Origin: Planosporangium flavigriseum
Lineage (GTDB): Bacteria > Actinomycetota > Actinomycetes > Mycobacteriales > Micromonosporaceae
Assembly (NCBI RefSeq): GCF_011947225.1
Contig: NZ_JAATVW010000007.1
Span: 1 to 64,000 of the forward strand
DNA length: 64,000 nucleotides
Reading direction: 5' to 3'
Below the pieces are notes generated by a model, which did no database searches, was not told the origin of the DNA, and saw nothing but the letters and a program-made list of their open reading frames with translations. Within the stretch, counting starts at the first letter, position 1. Each line of letters begins with the position of its first letter. Positions 50,175 through 59,059 of this stretch are shown here, piece after piece. Made by a program: the position numbers and the translations under genes.

Positions 50175-51599
50175 TCAGGCCGGCGGCGCTCCGAGATGGA
50201 CCACCTTCGTCTGGGTCATCTCGTCGAGCAGTTCGGGCCCGTACCCGTACCCCTGACCGCTTGCCCGGCGGGGATGGGCGGCGCCACCGGGCGCCCCGCC
50301 GAACACGTTGTTGACTTTCACAGTGCCGGCGGGAAGTTCCCGCGACGCGCGGATGGCATGAGCGAGGTCACGGGTGAGCACCGTCGCCGCCAGCCCGTAC
50401 TCGCCCTGGCCGGCGCGCGCAAGCGCCTCGTCGAACGTGCCCACCACCGCGACGGGCGCGACCGGTCCGAAGGTCTCCTCTCGCATCACCGCCATGTCGT
50501 CGGTGCAGCCCGCGAGCACCGTCGCCGGGTAGTAGGCACCAGGCCCCTCCGGAACGTCGCCGCCGGCCAGCAGCTTGGCGCCACCGGCGACCGCCTGCTC
50601 CACGTGGCCGTGAACGTGCTCGCGCAGCCGGCGGTCGACGAGCGGTGCGAGTTCGGTGCCCGCCTCCAGCCCCGGCCCCATCCGCAGCGCCTCCGCCCGC
50701 GCAGCGAGGGCGGCGAGAAACGGGTCGGCGATCGCCTCGTGTACGTAGATCCGCTCCACTGACACGCAGATCTGCCCGGCGTTGGCGAAGGCGCCCAGCG
50801 CCGCTTGGGCGGCCGCCCACTCCGGGTCGACATCGGCATCGATGATGAGGGGGTCGTTGCCGCCGTTCTCCAACAGCACCTTGGTACGCGTACCGGCGGC
50901 CGCGCGGGCGATCGCCCGCCCGGTCGCGCATGCGCCGACGTGCGCGACGACGTCGACCGGCTGTTCCACCAGCCGCGCGCCGACTGCTCCGTCGCCGAGG
51001 AGCAGGTTGAGGACGCCGGCGGGCAGGTGCTCGGACAGGATCCGCGCGAGCAGCCAGCCGGTCGCCGGGGTGCGCTCGCTCGGCTTGTACACCACGGTGT
51101 TGCCGGTGACCAGGGCCGCGCCGATCAGCCCACAGGAGACGGCGACCGGGTCGTTCCAGGGGGTGATCGCCGCGACCACGCCCCGCGGCTCGTACACCAT
51201 CAGGTCGGTGGCACCGAAACCGCCGTTGAGCGACCGGCCACGGTGCACCGGGCCCAATTCGGCGTACTGGCGCAGGGTCCCCACGCCCGCGTCCACCCCG
51301 CCACGGGCATCGCCCAGCGGCTTGCCCATCTCCAGCGTCGTCAGCCGGGCCAGGTCGTCCGCGCGCGCCGCCACGGCGTCAGCGGCACGGTGGACCGCGG
51401 CGGCGCGCTCGGCCGCGGCAGTGCGTGCCCACTCGGCCGCGGCAGACCGCGCCGCGCCGACCGCCGTGTCCACCTCGGCGGGAGAGGCTACCGGCGCGGC
51501 GAAGAGCTCTTGGCCGTCGGCCGGATTGGTGATGGTGATGCGCCGGGTGCTCTCGGCGGCGGACCACTCCCGATGGACAAGCTTTTCGGTGTCGGTCAT
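50175..51599 (-). CDS. Aldehyde dehydrogenase (succinate-semialdehyde dehydrogenase-like)
   Basis: 474 residues. The catalytic cysteine is in FANAGQICVSVERIY, and the base Glu is in VLLENGGNDP, where Asn replaces the usual Leu of ELGG. ITPWNDPVAV and EETFGPVAPVAVV are as expected. The N-terminal ITNPADGQELF is typical. It is distinct from the enzyme at 3033. ATG 51599 lacks a clear ribosome site; GTG-type upstream starts are possible. Monocistronic. Confidence 0.86.
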   Translation of the reverse strand: MTDTEKLVHREWSAAESTRRITITNPADGQELFAAPVASPAEVDTAVGAARSAAAEWARTAAAERAAAVHRAADAVAARADDLARLTTLEMGKPLGDARGGVDAGVGTLRQYAELGPVHRGRSLNGGFGATDLMVYEPRGVVAAITPWNDPVAVSCGLIGAALVTGNTVVYKPSERTPATGWLLARILSEHLPAGVLNLLLGDGAVGARLVEQPVDVVAHVGACATGRAIARAAAGTRTKVLLENGGNDPLIIDADVDPEWAAAQAALGAFANAGQICVSVERIYVHEAIADPFLAALAARAEALRMGPGLEAGTELAPLVDRRLREHVHGHVEQAVAGGAKLLAGGDVPEGPGAYYPATVLAGCTDDMAVMREETFGPVAPVAVVGTFDEALARAGQGEYGLAATVLTRDLAHAIRASRELPAGTVKVNNVFGGAPGGAAHPRRASGQGYGYGPELLDEMTQTKVVHLGAPPA

Positions 51600-51933
51600 G
51601 GCGGGTACATGTCCCGATTCGATGGAATGCAAACGCCGAGCCGACCGGATCACCATTCGGCGCGGTCCGCCATCTCCACCCGTCTGCGCGCCCTATCCAC
51701 AGCGGACTGGAGGGCTGACCCTAACGGCCACCCCTGACAGTCCGGTCGTACTCGCTTGGTCGGGTGGTGCGGAACAGCCTTCCGTGCGGACTCCGTCCAC
51801 AGTGGCCGGATTGGACAGTGCGAAAACGGGAAGTGTCAATTCTTTCACTGTCCGTACGCTCCCTCCCCGGGACAAACGAGCCGGGAGGTAGGTATGTGGA
51901 AGAAGGCGTTCGTCGTTTTCGGCTGTGACCTCG
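51600..51933. other. Intergenic gap between ankyrin and aldehyde dehydrogenase genes
   Basis: 334 nt. It holds an inverted repeat GGACAGTG (51813-51820) / CACTGTCC (51846-51853) and the start of a possible 22-codon peptide (see 51894). Nothing else is recognised. Confidence 0.5.
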
Positions 51934-51962
51934 TCATGAGGAGGTGCCACGCAGCAGCGTGA
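51894..51962 (+). CDS. Possible 22-residue peptide
   Basis: ATG 51894 follows GGAGG with 5-nt spacing. The reading frame encodes a basic, Cys-containing peptide beginning MWKKAFVVFGCD and stops at 51960. It overlaps the 3' end of the ankyrin gene antisense. No homologue is recognised. The strong ribosome site is the only support. Confidence 0.25.
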   Translation: MWKKAFVVFGCDLVMRRCHAAA

Positions 51963-52332
51963 GCATCTCGGGCAGATCGAAGAACGTGGCCGTGGCGATC
52001 GCCGACTGGCCGCCGACGGTCGGGTCGGCCCCGGCCGCCAGTAGCGTCGTCACGATCTCCCGCGACTGGCGGAACACTCCGGCGCCCAGTGCCGTCTGTC
52101 CCCGGTCGTTGACGCGGTTCACGTCGGCTCCCCGCTCCACCAGGGCCGCGACGGTGTCGGGGTGCGCGTGGTAGGCGGCGAGGATCAGCAGGGTGTCGCC
52201 GGAGTCGTTGGTGAGGTTGACCGGCAGACCGGCGTCGACCTGTGCGGCGAGCTCCTCGGTGAGCCCGGAGCGGGCCAGGTCGAACATGCGGTGCGCGAAT
52301 GCGAGGGTCTCTTCGTCCAACTGGTCAGCCAC
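51934..52332 (-). CDS. Ankyrin-repeat protein
   Basis: 132 residues with about three ankyrin repeats: LPVNLTNDSGDTLLILAAYH, ADVNRVNDRGQTALGAGVFR and ADPTVGGQSAIATATFFDLP. No signal peptide, so a cytosolic protein-protein adaptor. Small ankyrin genes of this kind are sometimes next to catalase in bacteria and help protect it; here catalase is two genes away (52992). Role is inference. Confidence 0.85.
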   Translation of the reverse strand: MADQLDEETLAFAHRMFDLARSGLTEELAAQVDAGLPVNLTNDSGDTLLILAAYHAHPDTVAALVERGADVNRVNDRGQTALGAGVFRQSREIVTTLLAAGADPTVGGQSAIATATFFDLPEMLTLLRGTSS

Positions 52333-52375
52333 GTGCCTAGCCTATGACGGAGCCTGCCTCGATCGCTCGCGCGGC

Positions 52376-52924
52376 CTATCGCTCGACCGCCTCCCGCAGC
52401 GCCGCGAACTCCGCCGCGAGCCGGTTGAGGGTGTAGTGGGCGTTGAGCCCGCTCGGGTTCGGCAGCACCCAGACCGGGGTGGCGCCGATCCGCTCCGGCT
52501 GCGCACCCACCTTCGCCGTACGCTGCCCGAACGCCGTCCGGTACGCGCCGACCCCCAGTACGGCCAGCCAGCGCGGCCGGTATTCGTGGACCTTCGCGGC
52601 CAGCACCGCGCCGCCGTCGACCAGTTCGTCGCGGGTCAGCTCGTCGGCGCGGGCCGAACCGCGCTCCACGAAGTTGGTGATGCCCAGCCCGTACGCGAGG
52701 AGTTCGTCCTGCTCGTCGGGGCGAAACTGACGCGGGGTGAAGCCGCCCCGGTGCAGCGCCGGCCAGAACCGGTTGCCGGGGCGCGCGAAGTGGTGCCCGG
52801 TGGCCGCCGACCACAGGCCCGGGTTGATGCCGCAGAACAGCACGGCGAGGTCGGGGGCGATGACGTCGGGGATGACCCGACCGGCCGCGGCGTCGAGGTC
52901 GGCGGGGGAGGGGCGGGCTGACAC
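52376..52924 (-). CDS. mug: Mismatch-specific uracil-DNA glycosylase (Mug/TDG family)
   Basis: 182 residues. The active-site motif is LFCGINPGLWSAATGHHFA, with the catalytic Asn in GINPG, and the second motif NPSGLNAHY inserts into the helix. It removes uracil or ethenocytosine opposite G for base excision repair. The start at 52924 is GTG without a strong ribosome site. Same strand as the ankyrin gene, 43 nt apart. No RecA-NDp motif was found upstream. Confidence 0.9.
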   Translation of the reverse strand: MSARPSPADLDAAAGRVIPDVIAPDLAVLFCGINPGLWSAATGHHFARPGNRFWPALHRGGFTPRQFRPDEQDELLAYGLGITNFVERGSARADELTRDELVDGGAVLAAKVHEYRPRWLAVLGVGAYRTAFGQRTAKVGAQPERIGATPVWVLPNPSGLNAHYTLNRLAAEFAALREAVER

Positions 52925-52948
52925 GCGGCAACCCTAGCCACGCCGCAG

Positions 52949-52980
52949 AGATCTTGGGCACCGACCGGTGCCCCAGATCT
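52949..52980. terminator. Stem-loop terminator after catalase
   Basis: AGATCTTGGGCACC (52949-52962) pairs with 52967-52980 with one mismatch, loop GACC, 12 nt beyond the catalase stop. The AGATCTTG edge resembles the GATCTTG core of the repeats at 62886. Confidence 0.65.
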
Positions 52981-52991
52981 TGCGCCACGGG

Positions 52992-55109
52992 TCAGGCGAC
53001 GACCGTCTCCACCGGGCGCTCGTAGAACCGGTGCGCTGCGAGGGCCTTCACGAACGCCGTCACGAACTCGTCGTTCGGCGCTCCCGAGTCTCCGTGGGCC
53101 ACGACCCCCGCGGCCGCCTGCTTGCCGTTGAATCCGTTCACGAACGGCGGCAGGTGGACGGTCTCCAGCAGCGACGCGCCCGTGCCGAGCACGCCGAGCG
53201 GCTTGGCGTGCTTGTACGCCTCGGCGAGGAAGTGCAGCGCGAGCGCGTTCGACCGCAGTTTCGCGGCGGCGTCCGCCCCGTCTGGCACCACGACGGCGTC
53301 GTAGAGCACCGAGGCGACGGTCGAGAGCGCCCGGTCCACCGGGAGCTTCGTGCCGTCCGAGCCGGCCACCTCACCGTCGACCGGCGCCAGGAGTTCGACC
53401 ACCGCGTCCTCCCGGCCCAGCGCCTCGCGCAGCGCCGTCACGCTCTGCGGGTTGACGCCGTCGGCGACCAGGAAGGCGACCTTGCGCCCCTTGACCCCGT
53501 TGACGCCCCGCTTGCTGGTCTGGCTGAGCGCCGGCGAACTGCGGCCATGGTTGTCTACCGCCTTGGTCGGCTCGGTGATGCCGAGGCCGACGGCGACGGC
53601 GACGGCGAGGTCGTTGTCGACGTGGTTGAGGTGGTCGACGACGCGCTCCCGGATGTACCGGCGGCTGACCTTGCCGAGCTCGAACCGGTACGCCTCGATG
53701 ATGTGCTTCTTCTCCCACGGCGACATGCTGTTCCAGAACAGGGTCGCCTGGCTGTAGTGGTCGGCGAAGCTCTCCGGCCGCTTGCGCAGCTTGGGCCCCT
53801 CCTCCCACTCCGGGTAGTGCACGTACCCGTTCGGCGCCCGGTCCTTCGGGTAGCCCTCGCTGATCGAGTTCGGGTGGTAGTTGGCCCCGCGGGCAGGTAC
53901 CTCGTCGAAGTGGAACCCGTCCTGCTGGTGGTTGACCACGGGCACGATCGGCCGGTTGATGGGGATCGAGGCGAAGTTCGGGCCGCCCAGCCGGGTCAGC
54001 TGGGTGTCAAGGTACGAGAACAGGCGCGCCTGCATCAGGGGATCGTCGGTGAAGCCGATGCCCGGCACGACGTTCTGTACGCAGAACGCGACCTGCTCGG
54101 TCTCCGCGAAGAAGTTGTCGGGGTTGCGGTTGAGCACCATGCGGCCGACCGGCCGGACCGGCACCAGCTCCTCCGGCACGATCTTGGTGGGGTCGAGCAG
54201 GTCGAAGTCGAACCGGTCCGCCTCGTTCTCGGGGATCAACTGCACCCCGAACTCGTACTCGGGGAACTGGCCGGCCTCGATCAGCTCCCACAGGTCGCGG
54301 CGGTTGAAGTCGGGGTCGTGCCCGGCTATCTCCTGGGCCTCGCTCCAGACCAGGGAGTTGACGCCCGACTTGGGGGTCCAGTGGAACTTGACGAAGGTCG
54401 AGTGGCCCTCGGCGTTGACGAGCCGGAACGTGTGGACGCCGAAGCCCTGCATCATGGCGAAGCTGCGCGGGATCGCCCGGTCGGACATCAGCCACATGAC
54501 GGTGTGCATGGTCTCCGGCTGCAGCGAAACGAAGTCCCAGAACGAGTCATGCGCCGACGCGCCGGTGGGGATCTCGTTGTGTGGCTCCGGCTTGACCGCG
54601 TGGATCACGTCGGGAAACTTGATGCCGTCCTGGATGAAGAAGACCGGGAAGTTGTTGGCGACCAGGTCGAAGTTTCCCTGCGAGGTGTAGAACTTCGTGG
54701 CGAAGCCGCGTACGTCGCGAACCGTGTCCGGAGAGCCCCGCGACCCCTGGACCGTCGAGAACCGGACGAAGATCGGCGTCTCCATCAGCGGGTCGGTCAG
54801 GAACTCCGCGGTCGTGTACTCGGCGAGCGAATCGTCGTACGGCTGAAAGTAGCCGTGCGCCCCGGATCCCCGGGCGTGGACGACCCGCTCGGGGATGCGT
54901 TCATGGTCGAACCGGGTGATCTTTTCGCGGAGATGGAAGTCTTCCAGAAGGGTCGCCCCGCGTTCCCCGACCTTCACGGAGTTGTCCGTGTTGTCGATTG
55001 GAATGCCCTGATCGGTCGTCAGGTGCGCCCGCATGTTGACCTGATGCGCGCGGAGCTGTTCGTCCTTGATCGACGCGGGTGGGGTGTCGGTGCGGCGCTG
55101 GGCAGTCAT
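52992..55109 (-). CDS. katE: Large-subunit (clade 2) monofunctional catalase
   Basis: 705 residues. The catalytic His is in RVVHARGSGAHGYF (about residue 77), Asn is in NNFPVFFIQDG, and the proximal heme Tyr is in ARLFSYLDTQLTRLG. A C-terminal class I glutamine-amidotransferase/DJ-1-like domain (RKVAFLVADGVNPQSV onward, about residue 560) marks the HPII type. It breaks down hydrogen peroxide in the cytosol. ATG 55109 has AAGGAGG 5 nt upstream. It is divergent from the AI-2E permease gene. A stem-loop ends it. Confidence 0.95.
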   Translation of the reverse strand: MTAQRRTDTPPASIKDEQLRAHQVNMRAHLTTDQGIPIDNTDNSVKVGERGATLLEDFHLREKITRFDHERIPERVVHARGSGAHGYFQPYDDSLAEYTTAEFLTDPLMETPIFVRFSTVQGSRGSPDTVRDVRGFATKFYTSQGNFDLVANNFPVFFIQDGIKFPDVIHAVKPEPHNEIPTGASAHDSFWDFVSLQPETMHTVMWLMSDRAIPRSFAMMQGFGVHTFRLVNAEGHSTFVKFHWTPKSGVNSLVWSEAQEIAGHDPDFNRRDLWELIEAGQFPEYEFGVQLIPENEADRFDFDLLDPTKIVPEELVPVRPVGRMVLNRNPDNFFAETEQVAFCVQNVVPGIGFTDDPLMQARLFSYLDTQLTRLGGPNFASIPINRPIVPVVNHQQDGFHFDEVPARGANYHPNSISEGYPKDRAPNGYVHYPEWEEGPKLRKRPESFADHYSQATLFWNSMSPWEKKHIIEAYRFELGKVSRRYIRERVVDHLNHVDNDLAVAVAVGLGITEPTKAVDNHGRSSPALSQTSKRGVNGVKGRKVAFLVADGVNPQSVTALREALGREDAVVELLAPVDGEVAGSDGTKLPVDRALSTVASVLYDAVVVPDGADAAAKLRSNALALHFLAEAYKHAKPLGVLGTGASLLETVHLPPFVNGFNGKQAAAGVVAHGDSGAPNDEFVTAFVKALAAHRFYERPVETVVA

Positions 55110-55284
55110 GACCGCCTCCTTGGGGTGGTACGGAGAAGCGTCACCGCCTACTACCGCAATTGGAACGGTTCAACCCTGCGCGTACGCACCCCGTCACCTG
55201 CGCAAGGGTGTCGAGGCCGGGTGGGTGGGTAGCTACGCGTCATCGCCCGCGGCTGTCACGCGGGCAGTGACGGAGGTGGACCCC

Positions 55285-56499
55285 GTGCCGGAACGGGGCA
55301 GTGCGGCGGCATCGCGGGACGAGAACAGCGACCCGGTCCGGGCCTTCGAGACGACCCTGCCGGTGGGGGTGCCCGACGCGGACTCCGACGACCTACGGAC
55401 GGCCGCCGAGGCCAGGGCGCGGGTGCTGGGTCGCGCCCAGCCCGAGCCCGAGCTGGGCGAACCCGGGCCGCCGATCAACCGCCGCTCGCCGTACATCGTG
55501 GGGATGCTCGGCGCCGCCGGCGTGGCCACCACGTACATCCTTCTCCAGATCCTGCTGCGGGCCGGCGGGGTGATCGCCCTGATCGCGCTCGCGCTGTTCC
55601 TGGCCGCCGGGCTCGACCCCGCCGTGCAGTGGTTGATCCGCCGCGGGCTGCCCCGCTGGGCGGCCGTGACCGCGGTGAGTCTGGTCCTGATCGGCATTGT
55701 CATCGGTTTCTTCGCCGTGGCGATCCCGCCACTGGCCGCCCAGGCCGGCCAGTTCGCTCGGGAGTTCCCCGGCTATCTCCGGCACCTGAACGACCCCCAC
55801 TCAGCGCTGGGGCGGCTGGAGACCCAGTACCACATACGCGAACGCGCGACAGAAGCGCTGCAAACGGCCGGAGGCAGCAAACTGTTCGGCGGGTTGCTCG
55901 GTGCCGGCGTGATTGTGCTGGACGCCCTCGCGTCCACGCTCACCGTCCTGGTATTGACCGTCTACCTGCTGGCCGACATGCCCAGGATCCGGGCGCTGAT
56001 CTACCGGCTCGTCCCACGGCGGCGGCGCCCCCGGGCGATCCTGCTCGGGGACGAGATCTTCGCCAAGATCGGCGGGTACGTGATGGGAAACCTGATCACC
56101 TCGTTGGTCGCGGGTGTCCTCACGTTCGGGTGGCTGATCACCTGGGGCGTACCGTACGCGCTGCTGCTGTCGCTCATGGTCGCGCTGTTCGATCTGATCC
56201 CGGTGGTCGGCGCGATCCTTGGGGGGCTCATCGTCACCCTTGTTTCGCTGACGGTCTCGCTGCCGGTCGCGATCGCCACCGCCGTCTACTTCGTCGTGTA
56301 CAAGCACCTCGAGGACTGGCTGCTCGTGCCGCGGGTCATGGGACGCGCCGTCGACGTACCCGCGACCGTCACCCTCGTCGCGGTCCTGCTCGGCGGCGCC
56401 GCGCTCGGCATCATCGGTGCACTGATCGCCATTCCGGTGGCGGCGGCCGTCCGGCTGGTGCTGCGCGAGGTCGTCTTCCCCCGCCTCGACCGGATGTGA
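55285..56499 (+). CDS. AI-2E family transporter
   Basis: 404 residues with a charged N-terminal tail of about 70 residues, then about eight helices. Conserved parts are LFLAAGLDPAVQWLIRRGLP, LVPRRRRPRAILLGDEIFAKIGGYVMGN cut as ILLGDEIFAKIGGYVMGN, MVALFDLIPVVGAILGGLIV and LIAIPVAAAVRLVLREVVFP. Members export small molecules, peptides or ions, and TqsA exports autoinducer-2; the substrate here is unknown. GTG 55285 is favoured by GGAGG at 8 nt; GTG 55267 is the alternative. Confidence 0.87.
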   Translation: MPERGSAAASRDENSDPVRAFETTLPVGVPDADSDDLRTAAEARARVLGRAQPEPELGEPGPPINRRSPYIVGMLGAAGVATTYILLQILLRAGGVIALIALALFLAAGLDPAVQWLIRRGLPRWAAVTAVSLVLIGIVIGFFAVAIPPLAAQAGQFAREFPGYLRHLNDPHSALGRLETQYHIRERATEALQTAGGSKLFGGLLGAGVIVLDALASTLTVLVLTVYLLADMPRIRALIYRLVPRRRRPRAILLGDEIFAKIGGYVMGNLITSLVAGVLTFGWLITWGVPYALLLSLMVALFDLIPVVGAILGGLIVTLVSLTVSLPVAIATAVYFVVYKHLEDWLLVPRVMGRAVDVPATVTLVAVLLGGAALGIIGALIAIPVAAAVRLVLREVVFPRLDRM

Positions 56500-56630
56500 C
56501 CCGCCGGCGGTGGCGGTTTGGCCCGCCGAAGCGGGGGGTAGGCCGGCCGGAACGGCGAGTGATTGTCCGGCAAGACTCCATCTCCGTGCGACCTGTGGCC
56601 CGCGAGGGCTCCGGGCTGGAGGGTGAAGCG

Positions 56631-58307
56631 ATGAGTGACGATCCCACCGTCATCGGAATCAACCGCACCCAGGACGCGTCCATCGCCGTCGCCGCCGGTC
56701 CCTCCACTGTGTACAGCATCCAGAAGGAGCGGATCACCCGCCGCAAGCACCACTGGGGGCGACTGGGCGACCTGGCGAACCTGTACCTGCCGGCCCTGCC
56801 CGCCCTACGCGAACCGGTCGACCTCGTTGTCGAGTGCTACTCCTCCGACAGCGAGGTCGAGCGGCTGCCGGCCTACCGCGACGAGCTCACGCAGAGCCTG
56901 ACGTTCCGCGACGGCGTACGGGTGGCCATGCTGTCCCATCACCTCGCGCACCTGTACAGCGCCTTCTACCCGTCGCCGTTCGAGCGCGCCGCCGTGATGG
57001 TGGTGGACGCGCAGGGCAGCCGGGTAAAGGACGTCACGGAGACCTTCCCAGCTCCGGACGCCGGCCCGGACCTGCTGGAGGTCGCGTCGTTCTACTCCTG
57101 CGAGCGGGGGCGCGTCGAGTGTCTGGGCAAGCACCTGTGGCACGGCAACTGGGCCGAGCCGGCGGGCCTCGGCTGCTTCTACTACCTGCTGACCCGCACC
57201 ATCTTTCCGGGTGAGGGGAACGAAGGGAAGGTGATGGGCCTCGCGCCGTTCGGCCGGCCGTACGCGTTTGCCCTGCCCGAGTTGGGGGTCGACGAGTACC
57301 GGGTCTCCATCCCCGCGGAGTGGCTGGAGATCTTCGCCGACCGCGCCCGGTTCGCGTTCTTCTCCGACGGCAGCGGCTCCTTCTCCGACTGCGCCAACCT
57401 GGCCGCCGTTGGCCAGCGGGTGTTCGAGACCGCGCTGATGCGGGTGGCCGACTGGCTGTACGACCAGACCGGCGCGGCCAACCTCTGCTTCGCCGGCGGG
57501 ACCGCGCTGAACTGCACGGCCAACGGCAGGCTGCTGCACGACAGCGGCTTCGACGCCGTCTTCATCCCGCCCAGCCCCCACGACGGCGGTACCGCGCTCG
57601 GCTGCGCGCTCTACGGGATGATCGACTGTCTCGGGGAGCCGAGCGAGTTCCGCTGGGTCAACGATTTCCTCGGGCCCGATCTCGACGCGCGGACGGTCGA
57701 GGAGGCCCTGCGCGCCGCTCCGTCGGACCTGGTCGTCGAGGAGCCGGTCGACCTCGTCGACGAGGTGGCGCGGCTGCTGGAGTCCGGCCGGGTGGTCGGG
57801 CTGCACCAGGGCCGGAGCGAGTCCGGGCCGCGCGCGCTGGGCAACCGCAGCATCATCGCCGACGCCCGCCGGCCCGGCATGCAGCGGTTCATCAACTCAC
57901 ACGTCAAGGGGCGCGAATGGTTCCGACCGCTCGCGCCGATCGTCTTGGCCAACGCGGCGGCCACCATCTTCGACGTCGACCGGCCGGCGCCGTTCATGCA
58001 GTACGCGGCCGACGTCCGGCCGGCGTACCGCGCGGCGCTCCCCGCGATCACGCACGTCGACGGTTCGGCGCGGCTGCAGACCGTGGAAGACGAGAACACC
58101 CCGTTCCTGTACGAGCTGCTGCACGCCTTCGCCGCGCGCACCGGTGTGCCCGTACTGCTGAACACCTCCCTCAACCGCAAGGGCGACCCCCTCGTCGAGA
58201 CCCCTCAGGAAGCGCTCACATGCCTGCAACAGACGTCGATGCACGCCCTCGCCATGCCGCCGTACCTGGTACGCAAGCAAATCGAGCCGCCGCTGCCGAA
58301 CAGATGA
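56631..58307 (+). CDS. NodU/CmcH/TobZ-family carbamoyltransferase
   Basis: 558 residues. The Kae1-like N-terminal domain has the metal-binding HxxxH segment MLSHHLAHLYSAFYPS, GCFYYLLT and FAGGTALNCTANGRLL. The C-terminal domain has the family's GRSESGPRALGNRSI and LLNTSLNRKGDPLVETP. Such enzymes move a carbamoyl group from carbamoyl phosphate, via carbamoyl-AMP, to a hydroxyl on a small molecule such as an antibiotic or Nod factor. The His-Asp pair usual near the N terminus is Gln-Asp here (NRTQDASIAVA). ATG 56631 has GGAGGG at 7 nt. The stop overlaps the next ATG. Confidence 0.88.
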   Translation: MSDDPTVIGINRTQDASIAVAAGPSTVYSIQKERITRRKHHWGRLGDLANLYLPALPALREPVDLVVECYSSDSEVERLPAYRDELTQSLTFRDGVRVAMLSHHLAHLYSAFYPSPFERAAVMVVDAQGSRVKDVTETFPAPDAGPDLLEVASFYSCERGRVECLGKHLWHGNWAEPAGLGCFYYLLTRTIFPGEGNEGKVMGLAPFGRPYAFALPELGVDEYRVSIPAEWLEIFADRARFAFFSDGSGSFSDCANLAAVGQRVFETALMRVADWLYDQTGAANLCFAGGTALNCTANGRLLHDSGFDAVFIPPSPHDGGTALGCALYGMIDCLGEPSEFRWVNDFLGPDLDARTVEEALRAAPSDLVVEEPVDLVDEVARLLESGRVVGLHQGRSESGPRALGNRSIIADARRPGMQRFINSHVKGREWFRPLAPIVLANAAATIFDVDRPAPFMQYAADVRPAYRAALPAITHVDGSARLQTVEDENTPFLYELLHAFAARTGVPVLLNTSLNRKGDPLVETPQEALTCLQQTSMHALAMPPYLVRKQIEPPLPNR

Positions 58308-59059
58308 CGACCGGGCGGCCGGTGCGGGGCGAGGTGATCGGCAAGCCCGTCGAGATCACCTGCCTGGGCCACGCCACATTCAGGTTCACCACCCCGGAGT
58401 CGAAGGTGGTGCTGGTCGACCCGTGGACCTACGGCAACCCCCTGTGTCCACAGGAGGCCAAGGACGTCGGCGAGGTCGACCTGATCCTGATCACGCACGG
58501 CCACCACGATCACCTCGGCGACGTGTTCACCATCGCCAGGCGCGGCGCCCCGAAGATCATTGCCGTGGCGGAACTGGGGAACTGGCTACGGTCGCGCGGG
58601 CTCAAGGGGCTGCGGACGATGAACGTCGGCGGAATCGTGAACATCGAAGGCGTGCGGATAACAATGACGCCGGCCGAGCACAGTTCGAGCGTCGACGACG
58701 ACCCGGGGGCGTACGTCGGAGTCGCGGCAGGCTACGTCCTCCAGTTCTCCAACGGCAGTCGGATCTACCACGCCGGGGACACAGCGGCGTTCCCGGGCAT
58801 GGAGCTCATCCACGAGGTGTACCAGCCGGACCTGGCCCTGTTGCCGATGGGCGACCAGCACACGATGGGGCCGGCCGAGGCGGCCGTGGCGACCCGCCTG
58901 CTCAAGGTCGGCCAGGTCGTTCCCATGCACTACGGGATCACGCCCGGGTCCCGGGGCGCGCCGGCGGCGTTCCGCCAGGCCCTGGACGCCATCGGGCTGC
59001 GCGACGTCGAGATGATCGAGATGAGCCCGGGGCAGAGCCTCGCGTGGGGCGGTGCCTAG
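58304..59059 (+). CDS. UPF0173-type metal-dependent hydrolase (MBL fold)
   Basis: 251 residues. The metallo-beta-lactamase motif is LITHGHHDHLGD, with further metal ligands in TPAEHSSS, HAGDTAAF and VPMHYGITPG, so two metals should bind. The N-terminal EITCLGHATFRF and LVDPW are typical of the UPF0173/UlaG-like group, often hydrolases of unknown substrate. It overlaps the carbamoyltransferase by ATGA, so the two are translationally coupled and presumably work on one pathway. Confidence 0.86.
   Translation: MTTGRPVRGEVIGKPVEITCLGHATFRFTTPESKVVLVDPWTYGNPLCPQEAKDVGEVDLILITHGHHDHLGDVFTIARRGAPKIIAVAELGNWLRSRGLKGLRTMNVGGIVNIEGVRITMTPAEHSSSVDDDPGAYVGVAAGYVLQFSNGSRIYHAGDTAAFPGMELIHEVYQPDLALLPMGDQHTMGPAEAAVATRLLKVGQVVPMHYGITPGSRGAPAAFRQALDAIGLRDVEMIEMSPGQSLAWGGA

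Noticed and set aside
55155-55168. GAACGGTTC in the catalase/AI-2E gap as an SOS or Fur box
   Set aside because: The spacing does not fit a known actinobacterial LexA or Fur consensus, and 9 bp is short.
52968-55232. 754-codon frame antisense to catalase
   Set aside because: Same reason; catalase motifs are on the minus strand.
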